64,000 bases of DNA from Aurantiochytrium sp. KH105. Lineage: Eukaryota; Sar; Bigyra; Thraustochytrida; Thraustochytriidae. The position numbers and the translations under genes are program-made. Position 1 is the first letter of the stretch. Each line of letters opens with the position of its first letter. Location of the stretch: assembly GCA_003116975.1 (NCBI GenBank), contig BGKB01000016.1, positions 127,127 through 191,126 on the forward strand. The letters are read 5' to 3'. Below, piece by piece: positions 28,787 to 36,809 of the stretch. Below the pieces are notes generated by a model. It made no database searches. It was not told where the DNA came from and worked only from the letters and a program-made list of their open reading frames with translations.

Positions 28787-31700
28787 ATGCCGCAGCGGCG
28801 CCCGGACGCGAGCACAAGCGACGGCGCGGTCGCCGTGGGCCACGAGGAGGGAGACGGCCCGCGGCGCCGCGGCAGCGTGCCGCAAGAGCTGTGCGATCTT
28901 CACGAGGCGGCAGCCACGACGCTGCATGCGGGCGCGGCCGCCGGCTCCGCTGTGTACCAGGGCATCAGGTTGAATGACGTCGATGTTGGCATGACCAGCG
29001 ATGGCGTGCACCTCGTTGGCATGCAAAGACCGGGACCGGCCTCGATCGGAAACCTTCACAATTATCATCACCAGGAAACGCTGCGCGGCACGAATGGTAA
29101 CGGCGAGGAAGACCGCGCACGCTTCAAACGCAAGTCGTCCGTGTATTTAGACGATCGATGGGACGGGGACATCGATGAGGCAAACGCCGGCGCTTTGGGG
29201 GGCGGGGATTCGAACTCCGGGGGCGGAGGGGGACACTGCGGAACAGATGGTCAAGGCTCCTCTGAGCTCTCAGAAAGCGGGCCATGCGAATGTCTGGGTG
29301 TCCTATTAAGCCAACCCGCAGCCTTTGTGTTAATCTGCATCTGGTTCGGCTTGAGTGCAATATTCTTCATGGAGCTCCACGAATCAATAAAGGGTACCCT
29401 TGGCGCCGGTGATGTTCTCGCGCAAACGGCTGTTCACCTTTTTGTGAGCTGTGCTCTGATGTTTTCCCATGGCGTGCTCATGCACGTGGCAGGCCATCCT
29501 CACAAACTCGAAGCCCTGACCGCGTTGTTGGACAGCACGCCCCACATCGTTTGGATTGTTCTGGGCTTTGCGCATCTCCTTAGTCACGCATTTCTCCTGA
29601 GCGGTCTTGCAGTTCTCGACGTTTCGACACTCCAGCTCGCCAAGTTGGTGGAACCCGCGATACTCGTGGCCATGGCGACACTTCGCTGGGTTCCTCAAAC
29701 CCACCTGCCCTTGTCGACCACGCAGACTCTGTTTGGTATTGTCCTGGGCGCTGGCGCCATGGCAGCTTCAGTTTCAGGGCCTAGCGTCGTCTCGGGTGTC
29801 ATTCTCATTTTTCTATCGAGCGCACTGCTTCAGTGGCGATCGCACATCGTGCGGCGCATGATGCACAAGGTGCACGCTGACGCGCCGTTTCTGGCGTTTG
29901 GCATCACTTCGACGGTGGGGTTTGGGCTAGCGCTCTTTATCCTCGTCATCATGTACGCAACCAACCTTTCGGTCTTTACGGGACGTGTCAGCGTCGAGAC
30001 CGGCCTCTACTACTTTGGTGCGAGCGCGGTGAACCTTTTGATTACGCAACTCTATTCGCAGGGAGCGCATGAAGGACTCAAGTTGCTTCAATGTATCTTC
30101 ATTGCCGTGCTTGCTGCATGCGTTCACTTTGAGCACATTACTGTGGCACAGTGGCTTGGCATTGGTCTCGTGGGCGTCGGCTGGGCGGGCGTTGACATGA
30201 ACCGTCACCAGAGCTCCGTACGACGTACTGCTGTGCTTGGCTCCCTAGCTGTTCTCATCACGATCGCTCTCGTGATGGGCGGAGACGACATCCACGCGCA
30301 ATATGGCCCAGAAACCTGGCTCCAGGAACGCTCGCAGCGTCAGTTCACCCCTGGCATTAGCGAGGATGGTCGCATTGAAGAGCCTCGAGCGATCTGCGAC
30401 GTCTACGAGGAGCAGCTGTACAGCATCTGGGCGTACCCGTTCAGTCCGGGGCCAAACGTGAATCGGCGTTGCCCCACCGAAGTGGTATATTGCGCCTTCT
30501 CGGGTTGCATGAACCGCTTTGCTGGTGCGCGCCGTCTCAATCTCAAGTCTCTTGTGCGAGGCACGCCGTACGAGACCTTTGTGCGCCATCACATGTGGGA
30601 AAAGGTACGTCTAAAACGCCAATTTGCCGATCATGTGCAGTCCGTGGCAATGTTGTCGTTGCTGCTAAAAAAGCCTGGCATTTGTGTGCGAATCCTCGGC
30701 CAAGTCAGCTGGCATTGCCATAGCGACCGCAACTGGCCTTCTATTGACTATGAGCCAGCTACGCTGAGCATGATGCCGCCTTTTATGTTGCCCAACCTTC
30801 GAGAGCTGCAAGACCAATTTGAAGAGTACTCTTCGTTCAGCTATGTGTCGCACTCGAAGAAGCTCGTTGGCGTGGACCTCGGCGATGAGCTGCAAGCCTT
30901 TGCCGGTCTCTCCTTTATGCCGTACCTCTCTCACTTTACGGATCGTGATCAGGGTCTACCTGACGCACATGGGCACTTGTTCATGAACACCTGGCTTGGC
31001 CCCAACGTGCAGTGGCCACCTGGCCCAAAGCTCGACCCCGTAATGTTGTCGGTCCACACAAGCCCCAAATTCCGAAAACAGGTCCTCGGCAAGGACATCT
31101 CGTATTTTACGGACTACAACAAAAAGCATGGGCCAGTGGGTGCAAGAGACCATGCCACGCTTGACTTTCTCGTGGCCAACGGGGTCGAGGCGTTCTTTTC
31201 GGGCTGCTTCTCGACCATTGTCGACGTTGCGACGGACGTACGCCAGCCTCGTGGAAACAAGGCCTTTCTCGTTGATGTTGCACGCACCGATCTCATCCCT
31301 GATGGCGTTCTCAATGTGGTGGAGCGCCGGTCCGTTTTACCGGCGCTAGATGTTCTTCGAGATGAAGAGGGCGTCCACCACTACGCTTTCCACCTGCTGC
31401 GCTCGTTTGCCGAGGAGGCCAAGCTGGTAATCACGTCGCGCGCACACATTGGTCTCGCGGCCATGGCTCAAGGTGTGCCAGTGATATTTCTCAAGCCTCC
31501 TCGCGGAGCGGATGCCACTGTAACGGATGTGCAAGGTGCCATGGGCGCTGGCATGGACGACATCATTTCCTTCTTTCACGTTCTTGGCCGTGATCAACCT
31601 CTTCCCCGCTTTTTCAACTGGACGCATCCGCCCCCCAACCCAGGCAATCATATTGTCGATCGACACCGCGCAACGTTTTGGAACTATATTTCCAAGCGTT

Positions 31701-32560
31701 CGTCTGTTTTTCCGGACACTGCTTTTCTTTTCGGAATCGTGCCCCTTCGCCGGCTCGGTCACGGCCAGCCCTACGGTGTCGAGGCCCCGCAAGATGTGTT
31801 TCACATTATGCTTCCATCCGCCAATGCCATGACCAATAGTACAATGCGTCTTGCCGAGAGCGTCTTTCGTCACCACCCGAATGCAAGACTTGTCGTGCAC
31901 TGCAATGACAACGTGGGTATGCGGCAAACAGAACTGGTGCAGCTGGCTCTGGTCGGCTACGACGTTGCAGTGGAAAGTTTTGACATGGTGCAACAACTTA
32001 GGCAGCTTCACCTGGATCACAACCTGGTAAAGCGCTTTGTTTCGCACATGCGAAAGTTTCCTGATGATCTCGATATTTTGCCGGTGCTCGTTCTCTTCAT
32101 ACATGGAGGTGTTTTCCTGCGCAACCACAATGGACTCGTCATGCAGACAATACCGCGCTCCTTTCCCAGCGCCTGGCAGGACGGAGCAGATCTCTTGCTC
32201 TTTCCCAAGGGCTCTCCGATCCTTTTGCGCACGGCAGAGCTTTTCCTGCGCAACCCCCAGCTCTCGATCGAAAATGCTCTTGTGCAAGCCATCAACGAGT
32301 ATACTTTTGATTCCGTCGAGGTGGGCATTGCAGCTCAAAGTGAACAGCCTGATTTCACGCTCTATGGCGCAAACACGACGACACAGGTTCTCAAATTGCG
32401 CAACGGCGCCTACTTGGGTTCGCCGTGTGGAAACTCTTTTCTAGATTGTGGTGTCAGAGGCGTTGACGACCAAGACAGTGCTAGCGTCGACCTCTTTGAG
32501 ACCTCTTGCATATTTTGCAGCTCGCGCACCGCTTTCGACTACGCGGCCCAAGGCTTTTGA
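28787..32560 (+). CDS. Fusion: DMT-type nucleotide-sugar transporter + pyruvyltransferase-like + GT32-like domains
   Basis: A 1257-aa protein. Residues 1-178 are hydrophilic. Residues ~180-495 hold about eleven membrane helices; the first ten resemble a drug/metabolite (triose-phosphate or nucleotide-sugar) transporter, and an eleventh (TAVLGSLAVLITIALVMGG) follows. Residues ~555-930 resemble a polysaccharide pyruvyltransferase (WcaK-like) fold, with the diagnostic block VGARDHATLDFLVANGVEAF then FSGCFSTI at about 784-812. Residues ~1005-1230 resemble a GT32-type glycosyltransferase (LAESVFRHHPNARLVVHC, DDLDILPVLVLFIHGGVFLR), but the DXD that should follow GGV(Y/F)L reads RNHN. With a cytosolic N-terminus, eleven helices would place both enzyme-like domains in the lumen, where a transported sugar donor would be delivered. 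That coupling is inference. No in-frame gap or frameshift is seen. Confidence 0.72.
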   Translation: MPQRRPDASTSDGAVAVGHEEGDGPRRRGSVPQELCDLHEAAATTLHAGAAAGSAVYQGIRLNDVDVGMTSDGVHLVGMQRPGPASIGNLHNYHHQETLRGTNGNGEEDRARFKRKSSVYLDDRWDGDIDEANAGALGGGDSNSGGGGGHCGTDGQGSSELSESGPCECLGVLLSQPAAFVLICIWFGLSAIFFMELHESIKGTLGAGDVLAQTAVHLFVSCALMFSHGVLMHVAGHPHKLEALTALLDSTPHIVWIVLGFAHLLSHAFLLSGLAVLDVSTLQLAKLVEPAILVAMATLRWVPQTHLPLSTTQTLFGIVLGAGAMAASVSGPSVVSGVILIFLSSALLQWRSHIVRRMMHKVHADAPFLAFGITSTVGFGLALFILVIMYATNLSVFTGRVSVETGLYYFGASAVNLLITQLYSQGAHEGLKLLQCIFIAVLAACVHFEHITVAQWLGIGLVGVGWAGVDMNRHQSSVRRTAVLGSLAVLITIALVMGGDDIHAQYGPETWLQERSQRQFTPGISEDGRIEEPRAICDVYEEQLYSIWAYPFSPGPNVNRRCPTEVVYCAFSGCMNRFAGARRLNLKSLVRGTPYETFVRHHMWEKVRLKRQFADHVQSVAMLSLLLKKPGICVRILGQVSWHCHSDRNWPSIDYEPATLSMMPPFMLPNLRELQDQFEEYSSFSYVSHSKKLVGVDLGDELQAFAGLSFMPYLSHFTDRDQGLPDAHGHLFMNTWLGPNVQWPPGPKLDPVMLSVHTSPKFRKQVLGKDISYFTDYNKKHGPVGARDHATLDFLVANGVEAFFSGCFSTIVDVATDVRQPRGNKAFLVDVARTDLIPDGVLNVVERRSVLPALDVLRDEEGVHHYAFHLLRSFAEEAKLVITSRAHIGLAAMAQGVPVIFLKPPRGADATVTDVQGAMGAGMDDIISFFHVLGRDQPLPRFFNWTHPPPNPGNHIVDRHRATFWNYISKRSSVFPDTAFLFGIVPLRRLGHGQPYGVEAPQDVFHIMLPSANAMTNSTMRLAESVFRHHPNARLVVHCNDNVGMRQTELVQLALVGYDVAVESFDMVQQLRQLHLDHNLVKRFVSHMRKFPDDLDILPVLVLFIHGGVFLRNHNGLVMQTIPRSFPSAWQDGADLLLFPKGSPILLRTAELFLRNPQLSIENALVQAINEYTFDSVEVGIAAQSEQPDFTLYGANTTTQVLKLRNGAYLGSPCGNSFLDCGVRGVDDQDSASVDLFETSCIFCSSRTAFDYAAQGF

Positions 32561-32927
32561 CCCAACTTTTGAATGTATGAATTTGACTCGCTGTGATATG
32601 ATCGCCAGAAAGAAAAGTGGAGGTTGGATCTCGTGTGGTGTCATGCTCTCTCAGACGATTTGCAAAGAGCGTCGAGCTCCGCCACCGTGTAAAGTACCGA
32701 ATTTTTTTTCTCATGCAAAAGAAAACATCGTCTCATCATCATTTGCACAACAAAGCGATCGCAACAAAGAGGAAAAAAAAAAAACCACGAAGAACTCGCC
32801 TGCCAGAGTTCGATTCGATCGTCGATTGTTGAACGATTCTTGGATCACGAGCAGCGACGGCGCGAGCGGTCCTGCGGTAGAAGCGAGCTCGTGGAGGCAG
32901 CCAGGGCAAGGAGAAAAGAGCCGCAAG
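32561..32927. other. Intergenic between tandem genes
   Basis: A 367-bp spacer between the transporter fusion and gamma-SNAP. It contains an A-rich tract (about 32770-32795). The gamma-SNAP frame is open across it but starts upstream only at non-homologous codons. It probably contains the gamma-SNAP promoter. Confidence 0.5.
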
Positions 32928-34280
32928 ATGTCGGCACTAAGCGCGGCACGCAAGCATGCGGCGACGGCGAAGAGCGCGCTCAAGACGTCCATGTTCAAGT
33001 GGAGCCCAGACTACGTCTCGGCGGCGCACGCGTACGAAAAGGCGGCGATCTCCTTCAAGGCGGCGGGCGAGCCGGCAGAGAGCGCAGAGGCGTACGAAAA
33101 GGCCGCAGAGGCCCATGCCAAAGCCGAGAACGAAGCAGGAGCGGCGAAATGCTGGGAGTCGGCCGCGGATATCCGCTTGGGCTTTTTCCGCGACCAAAGC
33201 AAGGGCATCGAAGGCGGTCTCGCGGAGGCCAAGGCAGCCGCCGCGCTTTTTGGCCAGGCCGCAATGGTGTACCGCGAAGAAGGCATGGCTGCCCAGGCAT
33301 CGTCAGCGCTGACGAAAAAGGGCCAAGCACTTGCAGACGGCGCCGCCTCGCTGCCGGAGGCCCACAAGGAACGCGACCCTCTTCTCACCGAAGCGCTTCA
33401 AAATATGCTCGCTGCATGCGAGGTGCTCGAGCTGCACAATAAGCTGGTCTTCAGCAAGGATACCTATCGAAATGCACTCAATCTTGTCGTCAAAATGCGT
33501 CGCTGGGGCGACGCCATCCAGGTACTTTCGAAGATGATCCCCGTTTACAAGGATCTTAATCAGACCAGCGGCTCGCACAAGCTTCGTCTAAGTGCTGTCA
33601 TTATCCATCTGCAGCGTAATGACCTCACAGCAGCGCGCGCCGCTTTCCGTGAAGGTTTTGACGATGCCGACTATCTGCGATCGGAGGAGTGTGCCGCGGC
33701 AGAGGATTTGCTTCGCGCTTGGGAGGCCCTCGACGTGGATGAGGTGAGGGCCATTATCGCGCGTCCAGTCTTTACATTCCTCGAACGTCAGGTAGCACTC
33801 GTTGCCCGCGATCTGAGTCCGTACAATGCCGCTGCTCAAGGTCGCGATGAGCCCCTCATGGCGTCTCCTCTGGCCGCTCTTGACGCAAAAACAGAACCCG
33901 TGTCTTCGTCTGAGACTTTGCAAGCAACAGCTCCCACGGCAGAGGCTCAAGCCGTGTCCGAGGAGGACCCTAATCGCGCAGGTCTTTTTGCACGCAAGCC
34001 TGCACCTGCACCTGCGCCTGCGCCTGCGCCTTCGCCAACGGAGCCGCCAGCAGCAGTCCCTGTCGCCGCGCCAGCACCTGCACCAGCCCTTGCTCCTCCG
34101 TCTGTGCCTGAAGCTTCGCCAGCTGCAAGTGTACCGACTGCTGAGCTTACAGATGCAACGCAAGCTGTCTCAGATGAGGAGCCGCGACAAAGCACTGCGG
34201 AACCGAAGTCGCCCGTTCGAGCGGAGGTTGCTACGGATGATGCTAACGAGGACGAGGACGATTTGGCCTTCCTCCGCTAA
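32928..34280 (+). CDS. Gamma-SNAP (NSF attachment protein) with Pro/Ala-rich C-terminal extension
   Basis: 450 aa from the ATG at 32928. Residues 1-290 form the TPR-like SNAP fold: YVSAAHAYEKAAISFKAAGE, AEAYEKAAEAHAKAENEAGA, FGQAAMVYREEGMAAQASSA, NMLAACEVLELHNKLVFSKD and WGDAIQVLSKMIPVYKDLNQ. The form fits gamma-SNAP better than alpha-SNAP; it lacks the alpha-SNAP C-terminal DLL-type end. SNAPs recruit the NSF ATPase to disassemble SNARE complexes after membrane fusion. Human gamma-SNAP is about 312 residues; here another ~150 residues of Pro/Ala-rich repeats (PAPAPAPAP) follow, ending in an acidic NEDEDDLAFLR. Confidence 0.85.
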   Translation: MSALSAARKHAATAKSALKTSMFKWSPDYVSAAHAYEKAAISFKAAGEPAESAEAYEKAAEAHAKAENEAGAAKCWESAADIRLGFFRDQSKGIEGGLAEAKAAAALFGQAAMVYREEGMAAQASSALTKKGQALADGAASLPEAHKERDPLLTEALQNMLAACEVLELHNKLVFSKDTYRNALNLVVKMRRWGDAIQVLSKMIPVYKDLNQTSGSHKLRLSAVIIHLQRNDLTAARAAFREGFDDADYLRSEECAAAEDLLRAWEALDVDEVRAIIARPVFTFLERQVALVARDLSPYNAAAQGRDEPLMASPLAALDAKTEPVSSSETLQATAPTAEAQAVSEEDPNRAGLFARKPAPAPAPAPAPSPTEPPAAVPVAAPAPAPALAPPSVPEASPAASVPTAELTDATQAVSDEEPRQSTAEPKSPVRAEVATDDANEDEDDLAFLR

Positions 34281-34443
34281 GTTGAGACTTCGTCAACCCG
34301 CAGATAAGTCATTATAAAGTATCAAAATCAAAATGTGCGTTTAGCTTGACCAAGCGATCAATAGATCAATGAATCAATAAATCGGTAGTCCGTCGTTTGC
34401 AAAGAGCGCATCCGCTTGCAACAGAGACAGGCGTGTCTTGTCT

Positions 34444-36393
34444 TTACGCTTGCGTCTTGTTCTTTGCAGCTGGCTCTGTCTGTGCAGACGTCTCGTTCTT
34501 TGCAGCTGGCTCTGTCTGTGCAGACGTCTCGCTCTTTGCAGCTGGCTCCGTCTTTGCAGCTGGCTCCGTCTCTGTCTCTGCAGACGTCCCCTCCTTGCGC
34601 GCCTGCAAGGTCATCTTGACAATAGTTTCGCGGATCTCAGAGGGCTCAATCAAGATGCTCGGGTAATACACATCAACATCTCGCGCGTCGCCGCTTGACA
34701 TCGTGCAGGTGAAAGTCATTTTGAGACGGTCCATGGATCGCATCTCGACCGAGACAGGGTCAACGTCTCCGTAGCGCTGCACGAGAGTCATGTTATCCTT
34801 GGCATGATCCTTGTTCATGTGCGTGCAGGCGCGCTTGCACACGGCCTGAAAGCCTTTCTCGTTCGCGACCTCCCTGCGCCGGGTTGCAGGGTCACGCACC
34901 CCACTAGAGATGCGCACCGTTGCGTCGTATTCCTCCTTGGTGACACCTAGGCTGACAGGTGTTGGCAGCCTGCGAGCATTGAGCAGGTCGGCAAGCTTGT
35001 CGCATCCGGAAGGAGCGGCAATAACAATGTTCTGCGCCGAGATGGGACGGTCATAGCGCCAAATAGCGAGTTGGTACTTGGTGCCATCACCAGGCTTTGT
35101 ACCCGTGACGGGGCATCGCATGCCAAACTGCGCAGCCATGACCTCGATATCCTCCTCGCTGAGATCGTCAAGGTTCCAAGATTTCCAGACGGCCTCCTCG
35201 CTCTCGCTTTCTGGCGCCGATTCGGCCATGGCCTGCTTGATCTTTGCGAGATTGGAGCGGAACTTGGAGTACAGCTTTTGGGCACCACGTTGTTTCATGC
35301 GGGGTGCAGCAAGAGGCTCAAAAGCTTGTCCTGCGAGATTCGTAAGCACACGAGAGGCCATGGACATTCCAAAGATGGCCGGAATCGGACCCAGGACAGG
35401 CATGATTCGTACACGAAAGTTTGCCACGGCGCCAAGATCCTCGGGCGCGGCGTCGGCTACCTCATCACCAAGGGGCAAGAGGTTGACGCGCGTCGTTTCC
35501 GAAGAATACAGCACCTCGATTTGCGTGCTTGCATCGTCGAGACTGCCCGCCTCTTCAGAGGTCTCCTCTTGAAACTTTTTGCGCAGCAAGAAGCGCAACT
35601 TGGAAGCAATTGGGTCACGTACAACTTCGCTCAATGAGCAAAAGTGAAGTCTTGTGGGGTCCGTGCGAGCGCCCGCAGCCATGGAGCTAATGACTGGAAT
35701 CTTGTTTGTGACGCAGTACGCAAGAAGGTCCGTCTTGGTGTCGGAATCGTCAATGCAGTCTACAACATAGTCTGGCTCGCCTTCAAGCAGCCGCTCAGCA
35801 TGTTCTCCCGTGAACATCTCGTTGCGGATCTCCACGGCGCAGTACGGCATGAATGCAGCAATATGGCGCTTCAGAGCCGCAACCTTGGGCTTGCCGACGT
35901 CAGACCGGTCCGCGACGGCGTGCCGATTTAGAGAAGAGAGCGTGACGTTGTCAAAGTCGATGAGCCGGAGTCGCCGCACGCCCGAACGAGCAAGAAAATG
36001 CGCACAGTGGGATCCGACGCCACCAGCGCCGACCACAATGACAAAGCTGTCGTCCACACGTTTCTGACCTTCTTCGCCCAGAAAGACGCGTCCGCGTGAG
36101 AGCTGCTCGTCCAAAAGCTCGACCTCGCTTTCGGGAAGCGGTGGAAGCGGAGACGTCTTGGTAACCTTTTCCGACGCGCCTGTGGCGTCGCCAGTCGTAG
36201 TCGCATCATCCTTGGCGGCGGTGGCCCGCGATGCCGCTGACGAAAATGCAGCTGCCTTCTTTCGCGTTTCCAGCTCGCGACTAATTACGACGGCTGCAAA
36301 AGCTCCGCACGCTGCCGCAGCTGTCGCCACGACGGTCAACGAGGCCCAGTTCGTGGTCCTCGTCGAGGAGGTCGACGTCTTCGTCAGGGACAT
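34444..36393 (-). CDS. TcdA-type tRNA threonylcarbamoyladenosine dehydratase fused to DUF2470
   Basis: A 649-aa protein. A single membrane helix near residues 17-41 (TVVATAAAACGAFAAVVIS) parallels the mitochondrial outer-membrane anchor of yeast Tcd1/Tcd2. The E1-like/ThiF domain spans about 90-390: LSRGRVFLGEEGQKRV, VVGAGGVGSHCAHFLARSGV (ATP loop, about 118), DFDNVTLSSLNRHA, DYVVDCIDDSDTKTDLLAYC and MPVLGPIPAIFG. TcdA dehydrates t6A37 of tRNA to its cyclic form. Residues ~505-605 are a DUF2470-like domain (CTHMNKDHAKDNMTLVQRYG, SMDRLKMTF), normally found with flavin/heme split-barrel proteins. The tail holds three AAK(S/N)ETSAQTEP-type repeats encoded by a 33-bp DNA repeat (34465-34570). The start is 416 bp from the divergent protease-like gene. 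Confidence 0.83.
   Translation of the reverse strand: MSLTKTSTSSTRTTNWASLTVVATAAAACGAFAAVVISRELETRKKAAAFSSAASRATAAKDDATTTGDATGASEKVTKTSPLPPLPESEVELLDEQLSRGRVFLGEEGQKRVDDSFVIVVGAGGVGSHCAHFLARSGVRRLRLIDFDNVTLSSLNRHAVADRSDVGKPKVAALKRHIAAFMPYCAVEIRNEMFTGEHAERLLEGEPDYVVDCIDDSDTKTDLLAYCVTNKIPVISSMAAGARTDPTRLHFCSLSEVVRDPIASKLRFLLRKKFQEETSEEAGSLDDASTQIEVLYSSETTRVNLLPLGDEVADAAPEDLGAVANFRVRIMPVLGPIPAIFGMSMASRVLTNLAGQAFEPLAAPRMKQRGAQKLYSKFRSNLAKIKQAMAESAPESESEEAVWKSWNLDDLSEEDIEVMAAQFGMRCPVTGTKPGDGTKYQLAIWRYDRPISAQNIVIAAPSGCDKLADLLNARRLPTPVSLGVTKEEYDATVRISSGVRDPATRRREVANEKGFQAVCKRACTHMNKDHAKDNMTLVQRYGDVDPVSVEMRSMDRLKMTFTCTMSSGDARDVDVYYPSILIEPSEIRETIVKMTLQARKEGTSAETETEPAAKTEPAAKSETSAQTEPAAKNETSAQTEPAAKNKTQA
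34465..34570. repeat. 33-bp tandem repeat in the TcdA-like 3' coding end
   Basis: About three copies of a unit containing GCTGGCTCTGTCTGTGCAGA, encoding the Ala/Lys/Glu/Thr-rich repeats at the extreme C-terminus. In frame (33 = 3 x 11), so copy-number change would not break the protein. Confidence 0.8.
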
Positions 36394-36809
36394 GGCTTCC
36401 TCCCTTTTCTCCTCTGCGTCTCGGAAAGAACCCTGCGCCTATTGGCGTCCACAAGATGCGATCTGCCCAAGGCCCGTCCGGGCCTTCGCAAGGTCTGCGA
36501 CGCGAGCGACGTCCAGAGCGCTGCTCGTCGTTGCGTGCTTGGGGAGGGAGGTCACGATTGGGCGCCGCGCATTTGCATGTCATACTCACACAAAGCGTTG
36601 TAAGCGTGGCAAAAATTTACGAGCTCGACTGGCCTCCTTCCTTGGTCAATCCGAATCCGGCGGAGACCTTCATTGACAGTTTGCGGACAGCCCAGGCCGC
36701 GAGGCCGCCCCCTCGTCCTCCCCGCCGGCGCGGGGCGTCGTTGATTCAGGCGGTATTACTGCTGCGTTTGCTGCTTCTCGTGCTGCGGTTGTTACGCGAG
36801 ACAACGAAG
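36394..36809. other. Intergenic: divergent promoter region, TcdA-like / protease-like genes
   Basis: A 416-bp spacer between head-to-head genes. The protease frame is open across most of it (from 36456), adding a Leu/Arg-rich stretch (VLLLRLLLLVLRLL) just before the chosen ATG. A further upstream start with a different signal segment is therefore possible but less likely. Confidence 0.4.
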
